Origin: Aquitalea aquatilis | Lineage (GTDB): Bacteria; Pseudomonadota; Gammaproteobacteria; Burkholderiales; Chromobacteriaceae | Reading direction: 5' to 3' | DNA: 64,000 nucleotides | Assembly (NCBI RefSeq): GCF_005155025.1 | Contig: NZ_CP039731.1 | Location: 744,001 to 808,000 of the forward strand | Shown: piece by piece, positions 42,554-51,660 of the stretch | How the letters are laid out: each line of letters starts with the position of its first letter | Numbering within the stretch: the first letter of the stretch is position 1 | Notes under the pieces: model-generated | Seen by the model: only the letters and a program-made list of their open reading frames with translations | Databases searched by the model: none | What the model was told of the DNA's origin: nothing | Program-made: the position numbers and the translations under genes

Positions 42554-44299
42554 TCAAGCATGGCGAGCGGCCAGTAACAGGTACAAAAAAAACAACCCAA
42601 GTCCCCAATACATCCATTTACGAATTCTCCCTTTCTTTCCTGTTACTTGGGTTTGTCGGACATTGGTTCGCGTTACGCTTTGAAAGGAACCAGTTGACTG
42701 TCTCGCTGGAGTTGATGTCGGTGTATGTTGTGCTTTCGGTTGCTGCGGCACCTGCGCTACCGATGTACTTCTATGTGCAATTGGGCTTTGGGCAGCTTGC
42801 TGGCTCTTCAACTTGGCCAGCAATTGTTGATTCGAAGATTGTGGTTGCTGAATTTTCGGCTGGGCCGGTGACTTTTCTGACGAAGGAGTATTTCCACGTA
42901 GTTGCGAAAGCAATTCGCTGTTATTAACGGCACCTCCCCGTGATACCACTTTGGCATTGTTTGGCCTACCAAGGCGATAAAGCGCTTCTTCTCCGTCCAG
43001 CAATAGGATTTGGTTGGGAGCGGAAATGGTTATGCTGATATGTTCATACGGCTGACGAGCTCTCGGTTTGCTACGATAAATAGGGTCAACCAACCCTTTG
43101 GTGCTGACCCATCGCCCCTCCCAACTTTTTGTCGGCTTACTGGAGAATTTGCTAAGGGCGGTACTCCAAATAGTGAGTTTTACGCATTGGCCACGCCAGT
43201 CAGCAAAATTGATGAATACATAGGGTTTGCCGTGCCGCGTCCTACTCTCACTCACTTCAATAATTCGGCCTACGAGCTCCACCATTTGGCCTATATGCCG
43301 CTGAAGCAACAAGTAGTCGCCGCCATCCAGCACAGGGTACTGGCTAAGATATGCTGCGCGTGCCCTGACCTGTGAACCCGTCCCCAAGGCCACTACAGCT
43401 CTGGGGGTGTACTGCCCGTTGATGAACTCTGCTAAGGAGGGGACTTCGCTGTAGCCCCCTTGGCAAATAGCCGCAAAATTTTTAACGTCTCGTTCAAGGC
43501 CGGATAGCTTGAAAAGTTGTGTAAACGCCCCTGATGACGGTGGGTCAATGAAGTCGTTGGCTCGGAAAATTATCGAGTCAGATTCACACTGGGTGGCCAC
43601 CCACAACTGAGGGTGCCCCTGTAAGGCGCGCAGAGCCAAATCCAGCAGAATGAATGAAAACCGGTCCAGTCGACTATCAAAATGCCGAGCACCCCGCTTT
43701 GGGTGTTGGAAATTGAGATGCCCTATTTCCGACGAACCTAGTACCGCGACCTCCGGAACAAACATCCCATCATAGTCAATCAACTGTATGGTTCGACCAT
43801 CTTTCGACACCATCAGGTTACCGGTCTGAATATCCCCGTGAGCAATTCCCTGCTGTTCCAGATATGTCGCCAGCGACCGCAGGGCCTGCTGCAAATTGGA
43901 CAGCTTTTGACGGTCTTTGTGGTGGGCTTCAAGGAACTCGCCCAACGTTTCCCCGGAAGCCCAAGCCATTTTTACCAATGGGAAAACAGCGCCATCAACC
44001 CTAACGCCCTGTGATTGGTATTCGAAAGTTAAGAAATAAGGAGACGCTAGCGACCTCAACCGTTTCGCTATTGCGGTATAACGCTGCTCAAGTGCAGTGG
44101 ACTCTTTATGAAAACACCGTACCGCATAACGGTTGCTCGATACGTCTACACGATAGGTGAGCGCAAAGCCCCCGCTGATAACCTCTGGCAGGCTGAGCAT
44201 ATTGGTCGGTATCGAGCCGGAGGCTAAGGACGCATCAATAAAGGCTGTCCTCGGCGATTGCAGTGCTACTTGGTATTGCTCAAGGCTGGGATAACGCAT
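42554..44299 (-). CDS. Ser/Thr protein kinase-like protein of the vWA/PP2C/kinase triad, membrane-anchored
   Basis: 581 residues. The kinase domain (about 40-290) has the catalytic loop AHGDIQTGNLMV (HxDxxxxN) and QLIDYDGMFVP in place of DFG; the ATP-binding Lys is probably replaced by Arg in YAVRCFHKES. An OB-fold-like segment spans about 330-440 (GQMVELVGRIIEVSESRTRHGKPYVFINFADWRGQCVKLTIW). A Gln/Ser/Pro-rich linker (about 475-555) leads to a C-terminal membrane helix (WMYWGLGLFFLYLLLA). It is 5 bp after a PP2C gene and one operon with a vWA gene, the set called TerY-P triad, linked to stress or phage response. The membrane anchor with a long linker is unusual. Confidence 0.8.
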   Translation of the reverse strand: MRYPSLEQYQVALQSPRTAFIDASLASGSIPTNMLSLPEVISGGFALTYRVDVSSNRYAVRCFHKESTALEQRYTAIAKRLRSLASPYFLTFEYQSQGVRVDGAVFPLVKMAWASGETLGEFLEAHHKDRQKLSNLQQALRSLATYLEQQGIAHGDIQTGNLMVSKDGRTIQLIDYDGMFVPEVAVLGSSEIGHLNFQHPKRGARHFDSRLDRFSFILLDLALRALQGHPQLWVATQCESDSIIFRANDFIDPPSSGAFTQLFKLSGLERDVKNFAAICQGGYSEVPSLAEFINGQYTPRAVVALGTGSQVRARAAYLSQYPVLDGGDYLLLQRHIGQMVELVGRIIEVSESRTRHGKPYVFINFADWRGQCVKLTIWSTALSKFSSKPTKSWEGRWVSTKGLVDPIYRSKPRARQPYEHISITISAPNQILLLDGEEALYRLGRPNNAKVVSRGGAVNNSELLSQLRGNTPSSEKSPAQPKIQQPQSSNQQLLAKLKSQQAAQSPIAHRSTSVAQVPQQPKAQHTPTSTPARQSTGSFQSVTRTNVRQTQVTGKKGRIRKWMYWGLGLFFLYLLLAARHA

Positions 44300-44304
44300 C
44301 AGGC

Positions 44305-45033
44305 TTAAACTTTCACTTCAAATGCCAATCTCACGAGAGTCGTATCATCGACTTTTATCTGTTTCGTCTCGCGAAGTGTCATTACCAGCTGTTCGAATTC
44401 CTCTTCTGAACCGATGGTGAGCAGTTGCTGTAATGTGGAATGGCCCTTTACCGACGCTTCTAGCAACCATTTCCCCAGGGCATCAGTCATCAGCAGGACC
44501 ACTGAGCTGTTGTGGAGGGACCAGGTCGTTGAGTGCTGGCTGTAGAACTGGCTGGCTGTTATAAATTCATTGGCGTTACTACGTGTTGAGAGCAACGTCG
44601 GGTCTACATCGAATTGCTCAGCATGGCTGTAGGGAAAGGTTTTTAAGGCAGTGCCATTTTCGACCAGGACGGCCAGGCTATCGCCGACACAGAGGAGTTC
44701 CAGCTCCACCCGCTCGGGCTGGAACTCTGCCGCCAGCAAGGTAGCAAAGGCCCCTTGCTCAATACCTGACTGTTGAATCCACGATAGCTGGTCGAAGTCG
44801 TAGCTCGCACGGTATTCGCGGATAAGAGCTGTCACCCATTCATGGTTTACCGCCGGAGACTGAAGAAAACGCGCCGTCAGCATGTTCGCCCAGATGCGCG
44901 AATCGTATGCTGTGGAGGCCCCATCAGAAACGGCGAACCTGCCTGCCGCCTCATCGATGGCCAGCGCATCTTCGTTCAGCTCTGGCTGTTCCAGTTCTTT
45001 GGGAACTGACGCATGGAACTCTACACGTAACAT
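44305..45033 (-). CDS. PP2C-family Ser/Thr phosphatase of the triad
   Basis: 242 residues. PP2C metal-site motifs are visible: NEDALAIDEAAGRFAVSDGAST, LLCVGDSLAVLV, LMTDALGKWLLE and VDDTTLVRLAF, so the two-metal centre is complete. The gene lies 8 bp after the vWA gene and 5 bp before the kinase, on one transcript. It should reverse phosphorylation made by the kinase, with the vWA protein as scaffold or target. Confidence 0.88.
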   Translation of the reverse strand: MLRVEFHASVPKELEQPELNEDALAIDEAAGRFAVSDGASTAYDSRIWANMLTARFLQSPAVNHEWVTALIREYRASYDFDQLSWIQQSGIEQGAFATLLAAEFQPERVELELLCVGDSLAVLVENGTALKTFPYSHAEQFDVDPTLLSTRSNANEFITASQFYSQHSTTWSLHNSSVVLLMTDALGKWLLEASVKGHSTLQQLLTIGSEEEFEQLVMTLRETKQIKVDDTTLVRLAFEVKV

Positions 45034-45041
45034 TGAATGCT

Positions 45042-45878
45042 CTACCGCATTTGCGACGGACGTGTGCCGATGTCAAAGAATTCGACAATCTCAGACGCCT
45101 CTGCATTGAACATGAACCCTCGGGATTCATGAGAGACGCTAAACCCTTTGCCTTGGGCATAGCTAACTAGATGCTGGGGCAATTGGCTGGACATTCTGAA
45201 GAGCAGCTTGGAGTACTGGTCGGGTAATCCACCCTCCGCAGCGGGGAAACGGATAGGGTTGCCCGCCTGCACGCTCACATGCAGGTTCAGTAACAACACG
45301 TTACCGTCATTGGTCTGAAATTGACGCAAGGTGTCCGCGACTGCTTCTGGGTCGCCATCTGTGGATTCCCCATCGGTCACATGTAAAACCGTCGGAGGGT
45401 AGCTATCCGGATTCGCATCACACCAGGCAGCGAGCTCTTCGGCCGCTTGAGTCAACGCGGCGCACATGGGGGTGCCGCCATCGGCCTGTGGCTCGAACCA
45501 GATAGGAAATTTGACTGTTTGCTCGATGAGGCCGCCCGCCCCGTCATCCATCTTCTTGCGGCGCTCTTCTATACGTAACGGGTTGGCGCCGATACTGGAA
45601 ATTGGATGCAAAATGCTACCACCCAGAGAGCCTTGAAAACCGTTACAGGCCCCCATGCCCCCGTAACCGATAACACCAATTTGGAAGTAGTCGCGAATCC
45701 CTTCTGGCTTCGAGCAACGAGTGATGAGGTTCATCAGCGTACGGTTGAGCACATCCGCAACGAATTGAGCTTTAGTTTTGTCGGAAGCAGCCATCAAGTC
45801 CCCCATGGAACCTGATTGGTCAACTAAGAACAGAAAAGCGGTCGGTGTACTGCGTTGGATGGAGGCTTGGTATGGCAT
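45042..45878 (-). CDS. vWA-domain protein, TerY-like, of the triad
   Basis: 278 residues from ATG 45878 with AAGGGGA upstream. The MIDAS metal site is intact: FLVDQSGSMG at the N-terminus, a Thr in DGGTPMCAAL and Asp in LHVTDGESTDGDP. The rest continues the Rossmann-like vWA fold. It is first in the vWA-PP2C-kinase operon. TerY-type proteins bind metal and act as assembly platforms. No terB/C/D tellurite genes are present, so this is a stand-alone triad. Confidence 0.88.
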   Translation of the reverse strand: MPYQASIQRSTPTAFLFLVDQSGSMGDLMAASDKTKAQFVADVLNRTLMNLITRCSKPEGIRDYFQIGVIGYGGMGACNGFQGSLGGSILHPISSIGANPLRIEERRKKMDDGAGGLIEQTVKFPIWFEPQADGGTPMCAALTQAAEELAAWCDANPDSYPPTVLHVTDGESTDGDPEAVADTLRQFQTNDGNVLLLNLHVSVQAGNPIRFPAAEGGLPDQYSKLLFRMSSQLPQHLVSYAQGKGFSVSHESRGFMFNAEASEIVEFFDIGTRPSQMR

Positions 45879-46119
45879 GGCGGTCCCCTTTTGATAACGC
45901 ATAATCATTACATTCCAAATTCATGCCCACAAGGCATAAAAATCAAATTTTCATGATATGGAGCACGGAGAAGAGGAAGATACAGGTTCGAGGGAGCTCA
46001 CTGTGCGAACGCCTGCATCTGCTCCTAGCTCTACTGTTCTTGAGAACGTCAATGCCAGGCCGGCAAGGCCATTGCCATAAAATTGGACAAGGCAGTTGCC
46101 GCAATCGGCTTCGATAAGG

Positions 46120-46437
46120 TTAATCTTTCTTCTGTGGCTTACGCTTCTGCGATGCGCGTAGTCGTGGCTTGGCAGCTCGAGTTAGTGTGAGCGGATTGAT
46201 AGTAGGCACTGGGGCAATGGTTTGCAGCCATGACTCCCGGCCCAGGGTGCGAAGCACCCTGAGCAAGGTATTGACTGATGAGCCTTGTCCGCTCTCAAGG
46301 TTTCGCAGAGCACGAACACTTATTCCCGCCCTCGCCGCCAAGGTCTGCTGGTCGATGTTCTTGTTCAGTCGAAGCCTTCTGAGCTTTTCGCCCAGCTCAG
46401 CTTCCATTTCTTCTGACGTTAGATTTGCAGCTGCCAC
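46120..46437 (-). CDS. XRE-family regulator (HipB-like)
   Basis: About 105 residues from GTG 46437; ATG 46407 is an alternative. The HTH EKLRRLRLNKNIDQQTLAARAGISVRALRNLESGQGSSVNTLLRVLRTLGRESWLQTI is a typical HipB/XRE domain, followed by a basic tail of about 30 residues ending KRKPQKKD. No hipA toxin lies next to it. Two palindromes AGGCA-N6-TGCCT upstream of its start are its likely operators. It may be an orphan antitoxin-like regulator or the regulator of the triad operon that follows on the same strand. Confidence 0.8.
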   Translation of the reverse strand: MAAANLTSEEMEAELGEKLRRLRLNKNIDQQTLAARAGISVRALRNLESGQGSSVNTLLRVLRTLGRESWLQTIAPVPTINPLTLTRAAKPRLRASQKRKPQKKD

Positions 46438-46558
46438 AATTTCACTCGCTTGGTTTTCCGAAGCGCCTTGATTGACCGATAACGTACCAAGCTATCAAAC
46501 AGCCGCGCCCAGTGCATCGGCCTAACAATAAAACGAGTAGTATGGTTCGCACCACAAC

Positions 46559-46614
46559 AGGCAAGATTCTGCCTTTAAACGACTTAAACCAGTTTAAGAG
46601 GCAAAATTATGCCT
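46559..46614. promoter_or_regulatory. Tandem palindromic operators AGGCA-N6-TGCCT
   Basis: First at 46559-46574 (AGGCAAGATTCTGCCT), second at 46599-46614 (AGGCAAAATTATGCCT), 40 bp apart centre to centre. Between them TTAAAC and GTTTAA form another inverted pair. They lie 120-180 bp upstream of the XRE gene and about 275 bp from the end of tnsB. The rest of the 450-bp gap has no convincing gene. Confidence 0.65.
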
Positions 46615-46888
46615 GTAATGACGAATGGCCGTATTGCTTTAAACAGGACATGGAATACCACACCCGCCTGGGCAGATGGGTTGCTCCATGTAGGTGTTTT
46701 AGGAGTTAGCGCGCTCATCAAGTTTCGGAGCAACGATACGGGGAAACGACTTGTGCTGCGGTTAGATGGCGAAGGAATGATTCACCTCAAGCTCGCTCTT
46801 TGGCAAGACGCCTCTGTCCGCCGGCGCACACGCGACGGACTATCCATCGGATGAGCTCTCCGCAGCCGTTTCCCATACGTACCAGCCC

Positions 46889-49159
46889 TTAACCATCGAT
46901 GAACAAATCCTGTTCGTCATCAATCCAAACCAAGTCGTTATCGTGACCAATGGGCTTGGCGAAATCGCTCTCCTGTAAGGGCGCCTGCTTGAACTCAGAA
47001 ATAATGGATTTCACCTTCTGGCGTTCTAGGTGTCTCCGGGCCTGCTCTTTCGGTGTACCAACCGTCTCGACCACAGGAACCGCCACTGCTGCGTTACGCT
47101 CAACATTGTCTATCTTGGCTTGTGTGACTTTCGAAACCACCGCGGCATATGCCGCCCTCTCAGCACTAATGGCAGCATTCACGTTCTTGCGGGCGATGAA
47201 TTTTGCTTCTGCAAACAGGTGATTTCGGTAGCAATTTTGGTATTTTGTTAAAAAACCATACCCATCCTCGAATATCTTCTTCGTCGACGCTGTAGCTTCA
47301 AGCAGCCCAAGTCCTTGGCCAGTCAATTCCCAGAACAAGACAAACGGAGCATTTGGTATCTCGTAAGTTTTTATTTTACAAGTGGTCTCATTGTGCATTG
47401 ATTCAAAAGTACGCGCATAGAGCTGAAGTTCTGCCGAAGTATATTTTCTACCATCGATTGTAACAATTCCATTCGAAGCTTTCTGTTCTCGAGGAATACA
47501 TAGCCTTCTAAAAACATCTTCTGGAGCAAGGTCCCACTGGGCATCACCACGTCTACGGTTTTTGTTGTAACGATATATCTCGGCAGGGCAAGCGGGAATT
47601 TTTTCCTTCATCATATCCGATGTCAAAAGATGTCTTGCATCGGTCTCCAGATTACGCCTACTAATTGCCTTAAGCAGGGCTTGCATGAATTTCTCCAAGG
47701 AAACAGCTCCCTTCTTGGCATTTTTTTGTCTTTTCCTGTCCTCATCTTTATCGCCAGTTTTGAATATAGAACCAGACAAATTACTCAGCTCTTCTTGGAA
47801 ATACTTCATCACCTGCTCAGCGTGCCCTTTGGATGGCGGGCTACCCGGAGGAGCCATTTTTGCAGCCACTCTCAACCTATCGACAAGCGACGTTTGTACC
47901 CTCAACGATACTCCAGGCCCCCGGTCAATAAATAAATCAGTGGCACATCCATAAACCATACCGGCCAGATATGGCACCCCCCACCGATGAAGCTCACGAG
48001 TCTTGGACGTGTATGCCGAAAAAACACAATTTAAATATGCATCACCATTTTCAGGACCAAAGCTCACATCCCAACCAACAATAGCCAGGCTTGCCCGGTC
48101 AACCGCCAGCAGGACAGTCGGTTTCCCAACCCCATCAATCCTCACCTCTTCACTACCAAAAAGAAGATAATTGTCTGCAGGAGTTCCATCTATATCCAAA
48201 ATAGACAATTGGTCATGCACAATGTCTTGAGCACTGCCTCCTCTTCGACCTGCCTTAACTTCCCGACTTTCATCTCGCTCAGCCCTAAATTGCTTAAGAA
48301 GCCTCCTGCCAATCCTCTTCATATTATCGTCCCCGGAAAAATTTCTGGGGTCGACTTGGTATGTAACTAGACATCCATCCTTATCACGATTAAATGCCAC
48401 ACGACTAACAAGCCAACGCTGAAATATTTTAGGGAAATTATCATTACTATCCCATGCTTCTTTCCTTAAAAAGCTAGCGTATTTTGCAAGCTGTTGCTTG
48501 GTTAGGCGCTTTCTCTTATATCCTTTACTCCCAAATATCTTCTCGCTATCAGTTCGCCTACCAAGCGGCGTATGAGTTCCATCTTCGTTTCGCAAATCTC
48601 GCCGTGAGACGCCTGGAGCACCTTTTCTCCAATTATGGTCTACAAGCGCATTCTCATGTTCGCCATAAAATTTATGCATTTCAAACCACTGCCGCACTGC
48701 ATTCTCACTAGCGCAGAATCGAGTTGCAGCGTCACTAACGGCTCTTGCATTAATTGCACGGCTCCAAAAAACAGAATCCCCCCAACATCTCTCAATATAC
48801 TCGACAGCGTTTCTTCTCCGGTCCAATTCTGGACTACTTCCTGGAGGGACGCTGCATTGAGTCATTTCCTCTGGGATGCCAAACTCTGCCACATGCACAA
48901 GCATTCCATTCGCAAGAGCATTATCTACAAAACTGCGCGCCCATTTCTTTCTATTACCGACTTTTTTCGAGGGCGAATTCGGTATAAATATTTTACTCAC
49001 TAGAGCATTACCCTTGACCGATTTTACCACCCCCAGCTCAACAACGCAGACACTCAATTCATTATAAGCAAGGACCCTAAATATTAGTTCTTTACCGCGC
49101 CCAACAATAAGTGATAGATTACTGTTGCGTATAATTACCGATTTTTCTGCAGCATCCAC
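46889..49159 (-). CDS. tnsB: TnsB-like DDE transposase
   Basis: 756 residues, starting at GTG 49159 with GGAG 7 bases upstream. It joins the transposon ends to the target. The N-terminal 250 residues contain HTH-type regions (for example SDAATRFCASENAVRQWFEMHKFYG). The rve catalytic core starts near residue 315; the three acidic residues are visible in SILDIDGTP (about 320), LFIDRGPG (about 410) and KGHAEQVMKYF (about 446). The C-terminal beta-barrel and helices follow. It is the last gene of the tns operon, 44 bp after tnsA. In Tn7 tnsB follows tnsA too, but tnsC comes after rather than first. Confidence 0.9.
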   Translation of the reverse strand: MDAAEKSVIIRNSNLSLIVGRGKELIFRVLAYNELSVCVVELGVVKSVKGNALVSKIFIPNSPSKKVGNRKKWARSFVDNALANGMLVHVAEFGIPEEMTQCSVPPGSSPELDRRRNAVEYIERCWGDSVFWSRAINARAVSDAATRFCASENAVRQWFEMHKFYGEHENALVDHNWRKGAPGVSRRDLRNEDGTHTPLGRRTDSEKIFGSKGYKRKRLTKQQLAKYASFLRKEAWDSNDNFPKIFQRWLVSRVAFNRDKDGCLVTYQVDPRNFSGDDNMKRIGRRLLKQFRAERDESREVKAGRRGGSAQDIVHDQLSILDIDGTPADNYLLFGSEEVRIDGVGKPTVLLAVDRASLAIVGWDVSFGPENGDAYLNCVFSAYTSKTRELHRWGVPYLAGMVYGCATDLFIDRGPGVSLRVQTSLVDRLRVAAKMAPPGSPPSKGHAEQVMKYFQEELSNLSGSIFKTGDKDEDRKRQKNAKKGAVSLEKFMQALLKAISRRNLETDARHLLTSDMMKEKIPACPAEIYRYNKNRRRGDAQWDLAPEDVFRRLCIPREQKASNGIVTIDGRKYTSAELQLYARTFESMHNETTCKIKTYEIPNAPFVLFWELTGQGLGLLEATASTKKIFEDGYGFLTKYQNCYRNHLFAEAKFIARKNVNAAISAERAAYAAVVSKVTQAKIDNVERNAAVAVPVVETVGTPKEQARRHLERQKVKSIISEFKQAPLQESDFAKPIGHDNDLVWIDDEQDLFIDG

Positions 49160-49203
49160 AATTAAACTCCAGTCAAATTCAGCAACATAAAAAGCTACAA
49201 TCG

Positions 49204-50139
49204 TCAGTCCCCAACCAAAACCAAGGGCTTATCAGGCAAAATTTCATGTTCATGGTCAAGCGTTAGATAGCCTAAGAAATTCGCAATCGCGAAAATCCGA
49301 TAGCCTGCATCCCTCCCCAACCCTAAATATCCAGCAGCAGCACGAACTCTCTGGTCGCATATTTCAAACTTATTCTCACTCAACAATATGGTCGCCATAT
49401 TTGATGCAACCTCCTGATATGCTGAAACATCATTTACCATTTTCATATACTCAAAAAGACGTCTGTTATTAATATGCTCACGAGTGGAAATTGAATGCTC
49501 AGTCATTATTTCGTGTGTACAACCCCACCAATGAAGCAATTCCACCTCACGTAGATGCCTTTTCTGTACCGATAGCTGTTTTAGCTTTTCATAAGGCTTC
49601 ACTGAAATGGCATGATAGTGAAACCCCGAGCCCCCTGGTATTTTCAAAGTCAGGAGAAAATCAATAGTTATCACGCCACGTTTTGGCATACGCAAATTCA
49701 TTTCTTTGCATTCCTGATACATGCCGCGCTCCCACTCTGGATATTGTGCACGCACCTCAACAACAAATGGATTCATCCCAAAATGATAGAGGCAGCGTTC
49801 CTCAAGTCCAGAATGGTTTGGCGTAAGCCCTCCACCTTTAAAGCCAAAATAATTTCCAGCAATACCAATTTTGCTATCTTGTGCTTTTTTCCAAGCTTCA
49901 AATTTCGGTGTTGATGGATGCCCACGCGGGTCATGTTTCGGTAATTCAGGAGGCCATGACAGAATCGTCTTGCCAACCAAATCCGCCAAATAAAAACCTG
50001 TTGCATTTTCTGGTCGTGGAAAACTCTCAACGTAGTCAAGCTTACCGGTACGGAGAATACGTTTTGCATCATCCGGGGTGTAGGGCAGATGACTACAATC
50101 AGCAATTAACCTGCGTTTTGGGTATGCCATCGTGAGCAT
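49204..50139 (-). CDS. tnsA: TnsA-like endonuclease subunit
   Basis: About 311 residues. TnsA cuts the 5' strands at the transposon ends and so makes cut-and-paste transposition. The PD-(D/E)xK-type core is visible: Glu in SGLEERCLYHFGMNPFVVEVRAQYPEW, Asp in GVITIDFLLTL and Lys in YHAISVKPYEKL; the Gln/Glu two before Lys is Ser here. The C-terminal part is the TnsC-contacting helical domain. I chose ATG 50139 (AGGA 4 bases upstream); ATG 50130 is also possible. It overlaps the second tniQ by 34 bp. Confidence 0.9.
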   Translation of the reverse strand: MLTMAYPKRRLIADCSHLPYTPDDAKRILRTGKLDYVESFPRPENATGFYLADLVGKTILSWPPELPKHDPRGHPSTPKFEAWKKAQDSKIGIAGNYFGFKGGGLTPNHSGLEERCLYHFGMNPFVVEVRAQYPEWERGMYQECKEMNLRMPKRGVITIDFLLTLKIPGGSGFHYHAISVKPYEKLKQLSVQKRHLREVELLHWWGCTHEIMTEHSISTREHINNRRLFEYMKMVNDVSAYQEVASNMATILLSENKFEICDQRVRAAAGYLGLGRDAGYRIFAIANFLGYLTLDHEHEILPDKPLVLVGD

Positions 50140-51635
50140 TTTTCCTGCTTCAGGTCGTTTCCTTTCACCCGCTTCTTCCACTCAGCAAAGGTTTCTGAGC
50201 AAGCAGCAAGTGACATTTGAATACCTTCGCTCGCAAGCACCAAGTTAGTAGTGGTTTCGCACGACACATTGGAGAGAAGATAAGCTTTAGTGATTCGCTG
50301 CATTGGCCTTTCTTTAAGAGATAACTCGTATCTTTTCTGTATATGCCTAGTAAGCTGCTCAATTTTTCGCACATTAATAAGCTCTTGAGTTACATAACAC
50401 CGTTTTCTGGCCCTTGACGGTAGAGTGCGGTCGTACCATGCTTTATCGATATTCAACAGATAGCGGAGTGCAGCCTTGCCGCCAGGTTGCGTTTTCAATT
50501 CTGCTCTATAAATAGCTGGATTTTCATGCAGTAATTCAAGTAACCATTTTCGATATTTCAACCTAAGATTAGCCTGCTGCTCCCACGGAAGACCACCAAC
50601 CCATTCAATGTATTGCTCTTTCGTTCGATGCCTATCCTTTCGGCGCTTGTCAGGGATTTTTTTATCCAACTCAGGATTAGAAAAACGAATACCAACCGTT
50701 TCTTGGCCTACTCGTAGCACATCTGAGAAATTATCAAACCCGCCAAAAACCGCATGTATGACCGCAAGATTTTGAATGGGATTGCGAATAGGACCATAGT
50801 GACCCAAAGAACCTACCAGACGCCTCAAGGTATCCAAGCCGATACCTAGGAACGAGCGATAATCCGGTCCAATAGCCTGATATAGCGCCTCATTCAGCCT
50901 GTCGTGCAGGCTCCGGCAGTTTCCAAAGTAATGGTGCAGAGCCTGTGTGACAGACTCCGAGGACACCATTGAAGAGCCCGTGCCTCGAAGAATTTGGTCG
51001 GCCATACTGGCGACCGATATGGCCATTTCTTGCGTTTTGTTATCTAGCCTTGCGACTACCCTCAAATGGCCGCCACATACACAGCGTCTCATCGGACGCC
51101 AGTTCGTCCGTACACGACGATGACCAGCTTCACAGGCCTCACAGAACGTGAGTAACGGTCGTTTATGTTCTGGGCACGCCAAAATTCCCGGCATCAAGGC
51201 AAGTCGGTGCCAGATGGCATAACCATTCTGGTGGATGTCGCGTTCCATGCACTCTGGGCACATAGTCATCCTTCCTCGAAAAGCGCCATTCGTCATACCA
51301 ACACGAGCAGCCAGCCCCTTTATTGCGATTCCCTTGTGATGCTCACGTAATGCTTTTGAATCTTTTTCCGTCAAGAATTTTGCATAAAGCGGAAATCGAG
51401 TATGACCATCAATTAATTCGTCAACAGGTGGAAGTTTGGCCTGCAATTCCTCCCCTAGGTGGCCAAGCCCAGAGGGGAATATCCATCCTGGTCGTCTTGT
51501 AGAGTCCGCTACAGTGCTTGGCCGTATAAGGACCTTTCCTTGACTCCTCTCAAATGACTGACGCACAATAAATCCAGTCACATCTTCTTCAGGCACTATG
51601 TGCATGGTGAACAATTGCGGATTTCTACGCACCAC
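50106..51635 (-). CDS. TniQ-family target-selection protein (second copy)
   Basis: About 509 residues from GTG 51635 with AGGGG upstream; a TTG at 51641 and ATG 51605 are other options. The TniQ zinc region is clear: MCPECMERDIHQNGYAIWHRLALMPGILACPEHKRPL, then FCEACEAGHR and RRCVCGG. The C-terminal half (about 250-500) is helical, with many Arg/Lys and possible HTH units (TLRRLVGSLGHYGPI). It lies between the larger TniQ protein and tnsA. Having two TniQ proteins suggests two target choices, one for glmS and one for another site, or a joint complex. Which of the two binds glmS cannot be told from sequence. Confidence 0.85.
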   Translation of the reverse strand: MVRRNPQLFTMHIVPEEDVTGFIVRQSFERSQGKVLIRPSTVADSTRRPGWIFPSGLGHLGEELQAKLPPVDELIDGHTRFPLYAKFLTEKDSKALREHHKGIAIKGLAARVGMTNGAFRGRMTMCPECMERDIHQNGYAIWHRLALMPGILACPEHKRPLLTFCEACEAGHRRVRTNWRPMRRCVCGGHLRVVARLDNKTQEMAISVASMADQILRGTGSSMVSSESVTQALHHYFGNCRSLHDRLNEALYQAIGPDYRSFLGIGLDTLRRLVGSLGHYGPIRNPIQNLAVIHAVFGGFDNFSDVLRVGQETVGIRFSNPELDKKIPDKRRKDRHRTKEQYIEWVGGLPWEQQANLRLKYRKWLLELLHENPAIYRAELKTQPGGKAALRYLLNIDKAWYDRTLPSRARKRCYVTQELINVRKIEQLTRHIQKRYELSLKERPMQRITKAYLLSNVSCETTTNLVLASEGIQMSLAACSETFAEWKKRVKGNDLKQEKCSRWHTQNAG

Positions 51636-51660
51636 TGACAATACCCCTAAATTTAAATAA

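Noticed and set aside
46609-46854. Plus-strand open frame of about 80 residues next to the XRE gene
   Set aside because: Its ATG lies inside the second operator palindrome, it has no RBS and no family resemblance. It may be the remnant of a lost partner but cannot be supported as a gene.
49204-50139. TnsA thought inactive because Ser replaces the Gln/Glu of the QxK element
   Set aside because: The position varies among TnsA proteins as far as I know, and Glu, Asp and Lys are in place, so loss of activity is not supported.
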